NCBI GenBank assembly: GCA_945875635.1
Contig: CAMCLD010000018.1
Coordinates: 1-42,990, forward strand
DNA: 42,990 nucleotides
Source of the DNA: an uncultured Prevotella sp.
GTDB taxonomy: Bacteria > Bacteroidota > Bacteroidia > Bacteroidales > Bacteroidaceae
Reading direction: 5' to 3'
The notes beneath the pieces are model-generated. The model was not told where the DNA came from. It saw nothing but the letters and a program-made list of their open reading frames with translations, and did no database searches. The position numbers and the translations under genes were made by a program. Positions 1 to 8,472 of the stretch are shown in pieces; position 1 is the first letter of the stretch, and the number at the start of each line of letters is the position of its first letter.

Positions 1-2
1 AC

Positions 3-122
3 GCAAAGTTCTGTTTCAAACTCCAGCTGGAGGATTGGATTATCGACCTAAACGTGGCAATTAAGACATCTGGGCCTGAGTACAAAAAGGCCATGCAGGC
101 CGTGAGAAACAGAATCCCATAA
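3..122 (+). CDS. 3' end of an unidentified gene (partial)
   Basis: An open frame enters from the left edge and runs 39 codons to a TAA at 120-122. Its codon choice resembles the neighbouring genes and the visible end reads ...KKAMQAVRNRIP. I do not recognise the family from this short tail. A second open frame (starting at base 2) ends at 61-63 with ...DYRPKRGN and cannot be excluded as the true one, so frame choice is uncertain. About 400 non-coding bases separate this end from pheS. Confidence 0.35.
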   Translation, partial: AKFCFKLQLEDWIIDLNVAIKTSGPEYKKAMQAVRNRIP

Positions 123-281
123 AAACGTCAAATGGCGAACAGAAACAAACGATGACTAAAACATCTTTCGACCGCTCATGGTTAATAACCTTATCGCCAT
201 TTCAAACATATTCGAATCTTCCTTTAAAACCTTTCTGTCTTCCTTTAAAAACCTTTTATCACTTCCTATAATAAAGTTAAA

Positions 282-446
282 TACTCAAGTTTCACATGTC
301 TTCGACATGCTGTCTGTTAACGAGTTGACAAGTCAACAAGTTGCTACTCTTCTTGTTTGAATTTGTCAATGACCAGAGCAACAAATAACTTGTTGACTTG
401 TCAACTTGTTAACTCTGAGCAAGTTTTAACTTGCGAAACTTGAATT
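282..446. repeat. Foldback intergenic repeat, copy 1
   Basis: This is a palindromic element of about 165 bases. Its ends are imperfect inverted repeats: TCAAGTTTC at 285-293 and GAAACTTGA at 435-443. Inside are 20-base complementary arms at 323-342 and 387-406 (core GTTGACAAGTCAAC and its complement). A short hairpin CATGTC-TTC-GACATG lies near the left end at 295-309. The first ~110 bases are nearly identical to copy 2 at 2790-2976. TTAAATA occurs on both sides (277-283, 445-451), which could be a target duplication or AT-rich coincidence. There is no coding capacity. Confidence 0.8.
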
Positions 447-470
447 AAATATAAAAAACTAAGGCTTTTA

Positions 471-502
471 TTTTGTTCTTCACTCGATTTGCGCTAACTT
501 TG
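471..502 (+). promoter_or_regulatory. pheS promoter (Bacteroidetes -33/-7)
   Basis: TTTTG at 471-475 and TAACTTTG at 495-502 are separated by 19 bases, fitting the Bacteroidetes consensus. The pheS ATG follows 27 bases later. The promoter lies just right of foldback repeat copy 1. Confidence 0.75.
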
Positions 503-529
503 CACTTAAATTTATAAAAATCAATAAAG

Positions 530-1567
530 ATGTTACTTGAGAAAATAGAGAAACTACTTCAGGAAGTCAATGCCCTTACAGCTTCAAACGCTGAGGAGAT
601 AGAACAGCTAAGACTGAGATATCTTAGCAAGAAGGGTGAGATAAACACACTGATGAGTGATTTCCGCAATGTTGCCCCAGAACAGAAAAAAGCTGTAGGC
701 ATAAAGATTAACGAGCTGAAGCAGACCGCCATTAGCAAGATTAACGAGTTAAAAGAGAATTGCAGCACAACAGTTGATGAAAATTGCGACGAAGATCTTA
801 CAAGAACTCCCTACCCTATTGAATTAGGAAGCAGACATCCTCTTACAATAGTAAAGAACAGGATTATTGACATATTCTCACACATGGGATTTGTCCTCGC
901 AGACGGACCAGAGATAGATGATGACCTTCATGTGTTCACAAAACTGAATTTCGCCCCAGATCATCCAGCACGTGACATGCAGGACACATTCTTCATTGAA
1001 CAGCATCCAAACGATGTCACAAAGAACATATTATTAAGGAGCCACACCTCAGGCGATCAGGCTCACTACATGGAAACACATGAACCTCCTATAAGGATTC
1101 TTTGTCCTGGACGTGTTTACCGCAATGAGGCTATAAGCGCAAGAGCCCATTGTTTCTTCCATCAGGTAGAAGGTCTGTATGTTGACCGTAATGTCAGTTT
1201 CACAGACCTTAAACAGGTGCTGCTCACATTCGCACGTGAAATGTTCGGCAGCGAGACGAAGATAAGGCTGCGCCCAAGCTATTTCCCGTTCACGGAACCA
1301 AGTGCTGAAATGGATATATCATGCCATATTTGTGGAGGCAAAGGATGTGGATTCTGCAAACATACAGGATGGGTTGAGATTCTTGGATGCGGAATGGTTG
1401 ACCCAAATGTACTTGACGCTTGTGGCATAGACAGCAAGGTTTATAGCGGATACGCTTTCGGAATGGGAGTGGAACGAATAACAAACCTGAAATACCAGGT
1501 TGCTGATTTGCGTATGTTCTCCGAGAACGACGTGAGATTCCTGCGTGAGTTCGAAGCTGCAGAGTAG
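530..1567 (+). CDS. pheS: Phenylalanine-tRNA ligase alpha subunit
   Basis: This class II aminoacyl-tRNA synthetase subunit (345 residues) charges tRNA-Phe in the cytoplasm as an alpha2-beta2 complex with PheT, which is not in this window. Residues 1-85 form the expected N-terminal coiled coil and about 100-340 the catalytic core. Visible motifs are the HPARDMQDTFF stretch near 145, RSHTS at 170, FHQVEG at 210 and the class II motif 3 GMGVER at 311-316. An insertion with four cysteines (265, 268, 273, 276) resembles a zinc knuckle that the E. coli protein lacks. The ATG follows a good promoter at the expected distance, and the next gene starts 37 bases after the stop, suggesting a two-gene operon. 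Confidence 0.97.
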   Translation: MLLEKIEKLLQEVNALTASNAEEIEQLRLRYLSKKGEINTLMSDFRNVAPEQKKAVGIKINELKQTAISKINELKENCSTTVDENCDEDLTRTPYPIELGSRHPLTIVKNRIIDIFSHMGFVLADGPEIDDDLHVFTKLNFAPDHPARDMQDTFFIEQHPNDVTKNILLRSHTSGDQAHYMETHEPPIRILCPGRVYRNEAISARAHCFFHQVEGLYVDRNVSFTDLKQVLLTFAREMFGSETKIRLRPSYFPFTEPSAEMDISCHICGGKGCGFCKHTGWVEILGCGMVDPNVLDACGIDSKVYSGYAFGMGVERITNLKYQVADLRMFSENDVRFLREFEAAE

Positions 1568-1604
1568 TATATATTTTCAAGGAACGCAACAACATACAAT
1601 AAAC

Positions 1605-2786
1605 ATGAAAGAACTGTCATTAAAGTACGGATGTAATCCTAATCAGAAGCCCTCACGTATATATATGAATGAGGGAGAATTGCCTATCGAGGTCCTTAAT
1701 GGACGTCCGGGATATATAAATTTCCTTGACGCATTAAACAGCTGGCAACTTGTCAAGGAGCTAAAGGTTGCCACTGGTATGCCTGCTGCTGCAAGCTTCA
1801 AGCATGTATCACCAGCTGGAGCTGCCGTGGGACTGCCTTTAGACGATACGCTTAGAAGAATTTATTTTGTAGATGATGTTAAGATAGAGCTCTCACCTAT
1901 AGCATGTGCATACGCAAGGGCAAGAGGAGCGGACAGGATGAGCAGTTACGGAGATTTCGTTGCTCTCAGCGATACTTGCGATATGGCAACTGCAACACTC
2001 ATAAAGCGTGAAGTAAGCGACGGAGTAATCGCTCCAGGCTACACACCAGAAGCTCTCGAGATTCTTAAAGAGAAGAGAAAAGGTACTTACAATGTTATCA
2101 AGATTGACCCTAATTATGTTCCGGCACATATAGAACACAAAGAAGTGTTTGGCGTAACATTTGAACAAGGGCGCAATGAGGTTGACCTTAACAATCCAGA
2201 ACTCTTCGATGACATTCCCACAAAGAACAAGAATTTCACCGAAGAGGCAAAACGCGACCTCATGATAGCTCTTATAACCCTCAAATACACACAAAGCAAT
2301 TCCGTTTGCTATGTGAAAGACGGTCAAGCCATAGGTATTGGAGCCGGACAGCAGAGTCGCATTCATTGCACAAGGCTTGCAGGCAACAAGGCTGACATCT
2401 GGTGGTTGCGTCAGCATCCAAAGGTAATGAATCTACCTTTTATTGACAAAATAAGAAGGGCAGACCGTGACAACACCATCGATGTATATATTAGCGACGA
2501 CTATGATGATGTCCTGAGGGACGGAACATGGCAATTGTTCTTCAAAGAGAAGCCAGAAGTCCTTACAAGGGAGGAGAAAAAAGAATGGATTGCAAAGAAT
2601 TCAAATGTTGCACTCGGAAGCGATGCATTCTTCCCATTCGGTGACAACATAGAGAGGGCACACAAGAGTGGTGTGGAATTTATAGCACAGGCAGGTGGTT
2701 CTGTTCGTGATGACAATGTTATTGATACCTGCGACAAATATGGTATAGCAATGGCATTCACAGGAATACGATTGTTCCATCATTGA
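1605..2786 (+). CDS. Stand-alone AICAR transformylase (PurH C-terminal domain type)
   Basis: The protein (393 residues) corresponds to the AICAR formyltransferase half of PurH, which transfers a formyl group from 10-formyltetrahydrofolate to AICAR in the penultimate step of IMP synthesis. The lysine-histidine pair of the active site is present (SFKHVSP, K66-H67), as is the RIHCTRLAGNKAD motif. The IMP cyclohydrolase domain that normally makes up the first ~200 residues of PurH is absent, so cyclisation must be done elsewhere. I place the start at the ATG at 1605, because the protein then begins MKELSLKYGCNPNQ; a longer frame would run back into pheS. It probably shares the pheS transcript. 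A foldback repeat begins 3 bases after the stop. Confidence 0.9.
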   Translation: MKELSLKYGCNPNQKPSRIYMNEGELPIEVLNGRPGYINFLDALNSWQLVKELKVATGMPAAASFKHVSPAGAAVGLPLDDTLRRIYFVDDVKIELSPIACAYARARGADRMSSYGDFVALSDTCDMATATLIKREVSDGVIAPGYTPEALEILKEKRKGTYNVIKIDPNYVPAHIEHKEVFGVTFEQGRNEVDLNNPELFDDIPTKNKNFTEEAKRDLMIALITLKYTQSNSVCYVKDGQAIGIGAGQQSRIHCTRLAGNKADIWWLRQHPKVMNLPFIDKIRRADRDNTIDVYISDDYDDVLRDGTWQLFFKEKPEVLTREEKKEWIAKNSNVALGSDAFFPFGDNIERAHKSGVEFIAQAGGSVRDDNVIDTCDKYGIAMAFTGIRLFHH

Positions 2787-2789
2787 TAT

Positions 2790-2976
2790 AATTCAAGTTT
2801 CTCATGTCTTCGACATGCTGTCTGTTAACGAGTTGACAAGTCAACAAGTTGCTACTCTTCTTGTTTGAATTTGTCAATGACCAGAACAACAAATTAATTG
2901 TTGACTTGTCAACTTGTTTTTTCGCTTCGCTCAAGGAAACTCCTTTGAGCAAGTTTTAACTTGCGAAACTTGAATT
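2790..2976. repeat. Foldback intergenic repeat, copy 2
   Basis: A 187-base element with perfect 12-base terminal inverted repeats, AATTCAAGTTTC at 2790-2801 and GAAACTTGAATT at 2965-2976. The internal complementary arms are at 2831-2850 and 2896-2914. It fills the whole gap between two converging genes, starting 3 bases after the transformylase stop. Its final bases form part of the stop codon (2975-2977) of the minus-strand TPR gene. Compared with copy 1 it has about 20 extra bases near 2919-2945. Transcripts from either side would fold into a long hairpin, so it may act as a two-way terminator. Confidence 0.85.
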
Positions 2977-4639
2977 ATTTATATTTCTCTATGAAGGAGG
3001 CAGCCTGTTCGTTGCCAAGTTCCTGAGCCTTGCGCATATTTTCCAATCCCTCAGTCTTCTTACCTGTCTCAGCAAGGCTTACTCCCAGTATAAGATATGC
3101 TTCAGAAACTTTATCGTCAAGTCTCAAACATTCCTGCGAGGAAATTATTGCCTCGTTGAACTTTTTGACTTTCAAATTGGCAGATGCCAGTTCCGCCCAG
3201 TACATGGTGTTCTTTGGATCAAGTGCCACGGCATGGGCGAGGTCATTGAGTGCCTGCTGATATAGCTTGCCCCTCATCTCACTCTCACCTCTATAGAAAT
3301 AGAACTCATGTCCTACATTACCGTTCATCAGTATCTCATACCTGTAGAAATCAAGCATAGCCTTTCTATAGTTCTGCATCTTGTCATACTGCAATGCTCT
3401 TGCAAGGAAATACGGAGCGGCTATACTTGTATATGGAGTGTCACATTTCTCAATAGCTTTTTCAATCAATTCCATCAACACCTCATCGGCAGCTCCCATC
3501 TGAGCCTTGGCCTGCATAGCCTGATAATATAGGTCTGCATTGTCAAAATCTGTATTGGTAAGTGCCATGTATTCATTGTACGACTCCTCATACTTGCCAC
3601 TTGCATAGAATATCTGAGCTTTCAGCTGTTTGTATATAGGCTGTGGAGATATGGAGTATGCCACATCCGTCTCTTCCAACGCTTTGTCAAGAGTCCATCC
3701 CTGTGGCAGGGACGCTGGGTCGTCAGTACCACTTAACGCAGCAAGAATTATTCTCGCCATATTATAATGAGCCTCATCTTTAGCCTCGGTCTTCTCTTCT
3801 GCCAATTTCATAAGCCTGTCGGCATCAGAATAATTTCCACCTGAGACATAATGGACAGCACCTGCATAATAGCCATCATTGAGTTTGGGGAATTTTGCAA
3901 TGAACTCATTGAACGTAGCCTCGTACTTATGGGCATCCTTCATGTCTGAAGAGAGCATTAGAGCCAACAGTGCATCCTTCTCTTCCGAAGGTAAGGCAAT
4001 TCTGATGTCAGTCTGTCTTAAGGTGATATCCGTCATGGACATTGCATTGACACTGAAGTCAAACGGATAAGCAATATCAGTGACACTTGGTGCTGAACCG
4101 GAAATATTCACTATGCCAAGCAACCTGCCAGAATCATCAGTAACTGGACATCCATTCATTATCTCGTCAACCTCAGCATCAATAATATAATAAGCGTATT
4201 TGTCCATAAATGTCTCAACCGCTTTCACATAAACATTTTTCGGCGTATTACTACGTTTATCAGGCACTATCCATGCTCTGTTTCCTGCACCAGCTTTTGA
4301 CTGAGCTGCCAGAATGGAGGCAGGAACCTTATCCTTCACCCTGAACTTTGCGACATCATAGATAGCATTGGCACCTATGACGGCATCAACGTCATGCTTA
4401 CCTCCCTTTGAATCAGTCACAACAGCTTTTGATGCTCCTACGAAAGGAAGCCATGGACTTACTGCCATTCCGTCAGCAGTGACAAACACGCCGTTTGCTG
4501 TTGCAAGAATGGAACCATCTGCCTTGAATGTAGTAAGGCTGAACACTGCATCGGCAGCTTTCTTAACCTGACTACTCTGTGCGAAAGTATTATTAAGAAA
4601 TAATACTATAAGGAATAACAATAAAAATATACGTTTCAT
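2975..4639 (-). CDS. Secreted protein with degenerate trypsin-like domain and TPR repeats
   Basis: The 554-residue protein starts with a clear signal peptide (cleavage probably after FAQ, near 21). Residues 25-200 resemble the HtrA/S1C protease fold (a GVFVTADGMAVS strand pair, YDVAKF, a DDSGRLLGIVN end). The catalytic residues look lost: the histidine slot is leucine 64, and the SGGPV nucleophile motif reads NGCPV at 162-166; the aspartate (95) remains. From about 230 to the end the protein is helical, with TPR-like units, most clearly between 440 and 540. It is probably a periplasmic binding or scaffold protein. Its start overlaps the recN stop by four bases (ATGA), implying coupled translation at the end of the coaBC-recN operon. 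Confidence 0.75.
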   Translation of the reverse strand: MKRIFLLLFLIVLFLNNTFAQSSQVKKAADAVFSLTTFKADGSILATANGVFVTADGMAVSPWLPFVGASKAVVTDSKGGKHDVDAVIGANAIYDVAKFRVKDKVPASILAAQSKAGAGNRAWIVPDKRSNTPKNVYVKAVETFMDKYAYYIIDAEVDEIMNGCPVTDDSGRLLGIVNISGSAPSVTDIAYPFDFSVNAMSMTDITLRQTDIRIALPSEEKDALLALMLSSDMKDAHKYEATFNEFIAKFPKLNDGYYAGAVHYVSGGNYSDADRLMKLAEEKTEAKDEAHYNMARIILAALSGTDDPASLPQGWTLDKALEETDVAYSISPQPIYKQLKAQIFYASGKYEESYNEYMALTNTDFDNADLYYQAMQAKAQMGAADEVLMELIEKAIEKCDTPYTSIAAPYFLARALQYDKMQNYRKAMLDFYRYEILMNGNVGHEFYFYRGESEMRGKLYQQALNDLAHAVALDPKNTMYWAELASANLKVKKFNEAIISSQECLRLDDKVSEAYLILGVSLAETGKKTEGLENMRKAQELGNEQAASFIEKYK

Positions 4640-6291
4640 TTTAACAATTCTTTAGCGTTATTAATAGCTGCTTCGGTAATATTGTCACCAGAAAGCATAT
4701 TTGCAATTTCTTTCACTCTGTCGTCATCGTTGAGTTTTACAAGGTGAGTAGTGGTAATGTTATCCTTCTCTTCCTTATAGACTTTGTAATGAACAGCTCC
4801 CATAGCGGCAATTTGGGGCAGATGCGTTATGGATATCACCTGCCTATCGTGATTGCCCATGTCTCTCATCATTGCTGCCATGCTGCTTGCTATCTTACCA
4901 CTCACTCCCGTGTCTATTTCATCAAAGATTATCGTAGGTTGGCTGACAGCCTTGCTAATCATTGCTTTTAGCGAGAGCATGACTCTGGCTACCTCACCGC
5001 CTGAAGCCACATTAGCAATATGTGAAAGTGGAGAGCTACTGTTAGCACTGAATAGATATTGAACCTTATCAATCCCATTGTCCGCCAGTTCCTTTGACTT
5101 AAATTCTATATTGAATCGAGCATGTGGAATACCAAGAGGGACAAGGCTTTGCAGTATCTGCCTCTCTATTTCGACAGATGCCTTGCGTCTTCTTTCAGAC
5201 AATTTGTGAGCTAACACCATGCATGCCTTCTCAGAATCCTCAACTTCCTTAACGAGGATGGCTATGTCCTCATCACTATTATCCATAGCCTGAAGCCTTT
5301 CCTCTAAACTGTCTTTGACTGAGATTAGTTCCTTGACATCATTGACCTTGAATTTTGAGAGAAGAGTATATAATGTATCAAGACGAGCGGTAATCGTTTC
5401 AAGTCTGCGTGGGTCATACTCTATGTCTTCTGTCATGGAACAGACTTCAAGAGCAAGGTCTTTAAGTTCTATATAAACACTCTCAAGCCTGTCTGCCATA
5501 GTAGTCACAGAAGGATAAACATTCTCTATTTGCCTCAAAATGCTAACAGCCCTTTTAGCTTGAGGGACGATGCCACATTCGTCATTATTAAGAAACTTAT
5601 CAGTATCACAAAGAGCCGACTTGATGTCTTCCGCATGCTCAAGTGTGTTCTGTTCTCTTTCCAGTTCCTCCTGCTCGCCATCACACAAATGAGCGTCTGC
5701 CAACTCCTGATATCTGAAACGGATAAAATCCTCTTCATTACGGTTCTGTTCTATGAGTGCTCTCTTTTCATCAAGCATATTGCGCTTTGACAAGAGCTGT
5801 TCATACTGGTTTCTGTATTCAGATATCAACTCCCCATTGTCTGCCATGACATCAACAACCATGAGTTGAAAGTCCTCTTTCTGCAACAGGAGGTTCTGAT
5901 GTTGTGAATGTATATCAACCAACTTCTCGCTTACATATTTCATTACTGAAAGCGGAACAGGGATGTCGTTTATAAATGCCCTTGATTTCCCACTGGCAGT
6001 AAGTTCTCTTCTGAGAATACATTCCTTTGAGTCATAATCTATATCGTGCTCCTTGAAAAAGTGTTCAAGACCAGAATTGTCAAGTGTAAACCACGCTTCA
6101 ATAATACATTTATCATCTGTATTCTTTATAATACGCTGTTCTGCCCTTTGACCGAGTATCAGGCTGATAGCACCAAGAATGATACTTTTTCCAGCTCCTG
6201 TCTCACCAGTGATGACAGAGAAACCTTTCTGAAAGTCCATCTCAAGAAGGTCTATAAGAGCATAATTCTTTATATACAAGTGGGTCAGCAT
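4636..6291 (-). CDS. recN: DNA repair protein RecN
   Basis: RecN is an SMC-like ATPase acting in recombinational repair of double-strand breaks. The 551-residue length is normal for the family. Walker A (GETGAGKS, 29-36) is near the N-terminus and a long coiled coil occupies about 150-370. Near the C-terminus are the ABC signature (SGGEVARVMLSLKAM) and Walker B (TIIFDEIDTGVSG). The start lies 10 bases after the DUF4835 stop and the end overlaps the TPR gene by four bases, so it sits inside an operon. I see no SOS-type operator. Confidence 0.97.
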   Translation of the reverse strand: MLTHLYIKNYALIDLLEMDFQKGFSVITGETGAGKSIILGAISLILGQRAEQRIIKNTDDKCIIEAWFTLDNSGLEHFFKEHDIDYDSKECILRRELTASGKSRAFINDIPVPLSVMKYVSEKLVDIHSQHQNLLLQKEDFQLMVVDVMADNGELISEYRNQYEQLLSKRNMLDEKRALIEQNRNEEDFIRFRYQELADAHLCDGEQEELEREQNTLEHAEDIKSALCDTDKFLNNDECGIVPQAKRAVSILRQIENVYPSVTTMADRLESVYIELKDLALEVCSMTEDIEYDPRRLETITARLDTLYTLLSKFKVNDVKELISVKDSLEERLQAMDNSDEDIAILVKEVEDSEKACMVLAHKLSERRRKASVEIERQILQSLVPLGIPHARFNIEFKSKELADNGIDKVQYLFSANSSSPLSHIANVASGGEVARVMLSLKAMISKAVSQPTIIFDEIDTGVSGKIASSMAAMMRDMGNHDRQVISITHLPQIAAMGAVHYKVYKEEKDNITTTHLVKLNDDDRVKEIANMLSGDNITEAAINNAKELLK

Positions 6292-6301
6292 AGTCTTATT
6301 G

Positions 6302-7222
6302 CTATTGTTTTATCTTTTCCCATGAAGAGTTTTGCGAGGCATTGATACTGAAAAGTATCTCATATACTGTTTCTTTTTCTTTTTGTGTGCCTTTACCTTT
6401 GTAAATATTCGAAAGCTCATCTTTCTTATAATCAGTCCATATTTGTGGCAGTGAGCTTAATGGCTTGTCCTCATGACATTTCTTCAAATCATTTTCAATG
6501 GCAGTAGTTATATTTGTCCTGCCTCTATCAGCATTATTTGCCATCTCGTCAAGACCTGTGCGATAATAATCATACTGCAATTGTCTGAATGGACGCATGC
6601 CACCGTCAAGGTAGTCATTGATAATGGCAAATCTGTTTCTACTGTTGTCAAAAGCTTTCCAACCCGAGTAATTTAGATTTTGAGCATTATTTGTAAGATT
6701 CATGCACAACTGCAAAATATCCTCACCTCCCATGGGAGAAAAACTGTCAAGGTCAAGTCCTATGATAAGATATGCATAATATGCTATCAATGCCGTCAGC
6801 TGATTGTCTATTATCTCATCATTATACTCAAGCTGGTCAAACTGGGCAAATTCAAAATTAAAGTCATTGTCCTTGTTGTTATAAAGCGTTGATGTATATG
6901 CTGAATTATATACAGGTCTGTTTGCCTGTATAAGAGCATTGCACGTGAAAACATTTGACGATGGATCGTATTTGGTCACTGTAATGTTGAAATTACATAC
7001 AATACGCTCATTCTTTTGGAATTGCAAGTTTGTCCATTGACGGTCATTAATAAACTGTTCCAAAGTCTGCTGAAGATTCTCGAATACAGAAACATCTGTA
7101 CCTTGAATCTGGTTGTGGTTTATGGTAACTTTAGCAAATAGCTCCTGAGCGACAGCCTGTAAGGTAATGCCTGACATCAGGATTAGTGTAAGTATTAATA
7201 AAAGGAAACGTCTCATAAGCAT
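6302..7222 (-). CDS. DUF4835 family exported protein
   Basis: The 306-residue protein has an N-terminal signal peptide (hydrophobic to about residue 24, then AVAQ) and no further membrane segments. It matches a Bacteroidetes-specific family (DUF4835) usually encoded between coaBC and recN, as here. Its function is not evident; I recall some resources linking the family to type IX secretion, but nothing in the sequence proves this. The start overlaps the coaBC stop in a TAATG arrangement. A second ATG six bases downstream (7216) gives an equally good signal peptide, so the exact start is uncertain. Confidence 0.8.
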   Translation of the reverse strand: MLMRRFLLLILTLILMSGITLQAVAQELFAKVTINHNQIQGTDVSVFENLQQTLEQFINDRQWTNLQFQKNERIVCNFNITVTKYDPSSNVFTCNALIQANRPVYNSAYTSTLYNNKDNDFNFEFAQFDQLEYNDEIIDNQLTALIAYYAYLIIGLDLDSFSPMGGEDILQLCMNLTNNAQNLNYSGWKAFDNSRNRFAIINDYLDGGMRPFRQLQYDYYRTGLDEMANNADRGRTNITTAIENDLKKCHEDKPLSSLPQIWTDYKKDELSNIYKGKGTQKEKETVYEILFSINASQNSSWEKIKQ

Positions 7223-8436
7223 TAAGGTTGATGATTCATTCTTGCTGCAAGTTCATCTACAATATCATTTGCGACTTCTGTCTTTGGCTTTTTGGGATAG
7301 ACTTTCTTCCCTGGTTCAGAAATAATTACTATTCTATTATCATCACTCCTGAATGTAGTGCCAGGATTCCTTGTAGAATTAAGAACTATGAAATCGGCAT
7401 TTTTGCGCCTCATCTTTGATATAGCATTCTGTTCCTCGTTGTCTGTCTCAAGTGCAAATGCAACAAGAATCTGTCCATCCTTTTTCTTTTCACCCAATGC
7501 AGCAGCTATGTCAGTTGTAGGTACAAGTTCTAAACATAGTTTATCTTTCTCTCTCTTTATCTTTTTATTGGAAACAAAGTCGGGACGGAAATCTGCAACG
7601 GCAGCACATAGGATTGCAGCATCACATGAAGGGAATTCATTTATAGTTGTCTCGTACATTTGCTGGCAACTCTCAACATTTATCCTTCTGATGCCATCTG
7701 AACAAGTGAGGGATACTGGACCAGCAACAAGGACCACCTCTGCTCCTCTTGCCGCACACGATTCTGCAATGGCAAAACCCATCTTTCCACTTGAATAGTT
7801 GCCTATATATCTTACAGGATCTATCTTTTCGTATGTCGGACCAGCTGTAACAAGAATTTTCTTGCCCTTCAACTCGCTATTAGTGTGACAGAGAAAATAA
7901 TCCTCAATACTCCGGATTATTTCCACTGGTTCTTGCATCCTGCCTTTTCCCTCCAAACCACTTGCCAAGAAGCCTGACTCTGGCTCTATAATAATGTTAC
8001 CAAATGTTTTTAACTTATCAAGGTTTTCCTTTGTCGTTGGATGACAATACATGTCAAGATCCATTGCCGGAGCCACAAAGACAGGAGCTTTCATGGAAAG
8101 ATACGTCGTAACAAGCATATTGTCTGCTATGCCTTTTGCCATCTTTCCAAGGGTGGACGCTGTACATGGCGCAATCAGCATGAGGTCTGCCCACAATCCA
8201 AGTGACACATGTGAGTGCCATGTTCCATCTCTCTGCGAGAAGAAATCGCTTATAACAGGATTCTGACTAAGTGCCGAGAGTGTTATTGGCGTTATAAACT
8301 CCTTGCCTGCTGGAGTTATAACGACCTGTACCTCAGCTCCTCTCTTTTTCAATTCCCTTATTATAAGACAAGACTTGTAAGCTGCTATACTGCCAGTAAT
8401 ACCAAGAACTATTCTTTTACCTTTTAGTATTGACAT
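7222..8436 (-). CDS. coaBC: Bifunctional phosphopantothenoylcysteine decarboxylase / synthetase
   Basis: CoaBC carries out two consecutive steps of coenzyme A synthesis: joining of 4'-phosphopantothenate to cysteine (CoaB, C-terminal) and FMN-dependent decarboxylation of the product (CoaC, N-terminal). The 404-residue length is normal. CoaC occupies about 1-185, with GITGSIAAYK and the catalytic histidine (H76 in HVSL). CoaB begins near 190 with VTAGPTYEKIDPVRYIGN. Two CoaC positions differ from the E. coli pattern: PAMN reads PAMD (D126) and the ACG of the substrate clamp reads ASG (S159). The gene leads a tight block with DUF4835 and recN; 153 bases separate it from the upstream exonuclease gene. 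Confidence 0.95.
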   Translation of the reverse strand: MSILKGKRIVLGITGSIAAYKSCLIIRELKKRGAEVQVVITPAGKEFITPITLSALSQNPVISDFFSQRDGTWHSHVSLGLWADLMLIAPCTASTLGKMAKGIADNMLVTTYLSMKAPVFVAPAMDLDMYCHPTTKENLDKLKTFGNIIIEPESGFLASGLEGKGRMQEPVEIIRSIEDYFLCHTNSELKGKKILVTAGPTYEKIDPVRYIGNYSSGKMGFAIAESCAARGAEVVLVAGPVSLTCSDGIRRINVESCQQMYETTINEFPSCDAAILCAAVADFRPDFVSNKKIKREKDKLCLELVPTTDIAAALGEKKKDGQILVAFALETDNEEQNAISKMRRKNADFIVLNSTRNPGTTFRSDDNRIVIISEPGKKVYPKKPKTEVANDIVDELAARMNHQP

Positions 8437-8472
8437 TATTTATAATATTATAAAGACACGTTATCATACGAA

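Larger units (their letters stand above)
123..529. other. Intergenic region holding a foldback repeat and the pheS promoter
   Basis: This 407-base stretch carries no convincing gene. An open frame at 178-360 is AT-rich and lies largely inside the repeat, so I regard it as chance. The right half holds a foldback repeat (282-446) followed by the pheS promoter (471-502). I see nothing recognisable in 123-275. Confidence 0.7.

Noticed and set aside
178..360. 60-residue open frame upstream of pheS
   Set aside because: Mostly inside the foldback repeat, AT-rich, and without homologous appearance; the same bases in copy 2 do not give the same protein.
277..451. Target-site duplication TTAAATA around repeat copy 1
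   Set aside because: Not matched at copy 2 and easily explained by AT-rich sequence; kept only as a possibility.
1545..1604. Upstream extension of the AICAR transformylase
   Set aside because: It overlaps pheS out of frame and the family begins at MKELSLKYG (1605).
7358..7798. 146-residue open frame antisense to coaBC
   Set aside because: Shadow of a strongly supported gene; low-quality composition.
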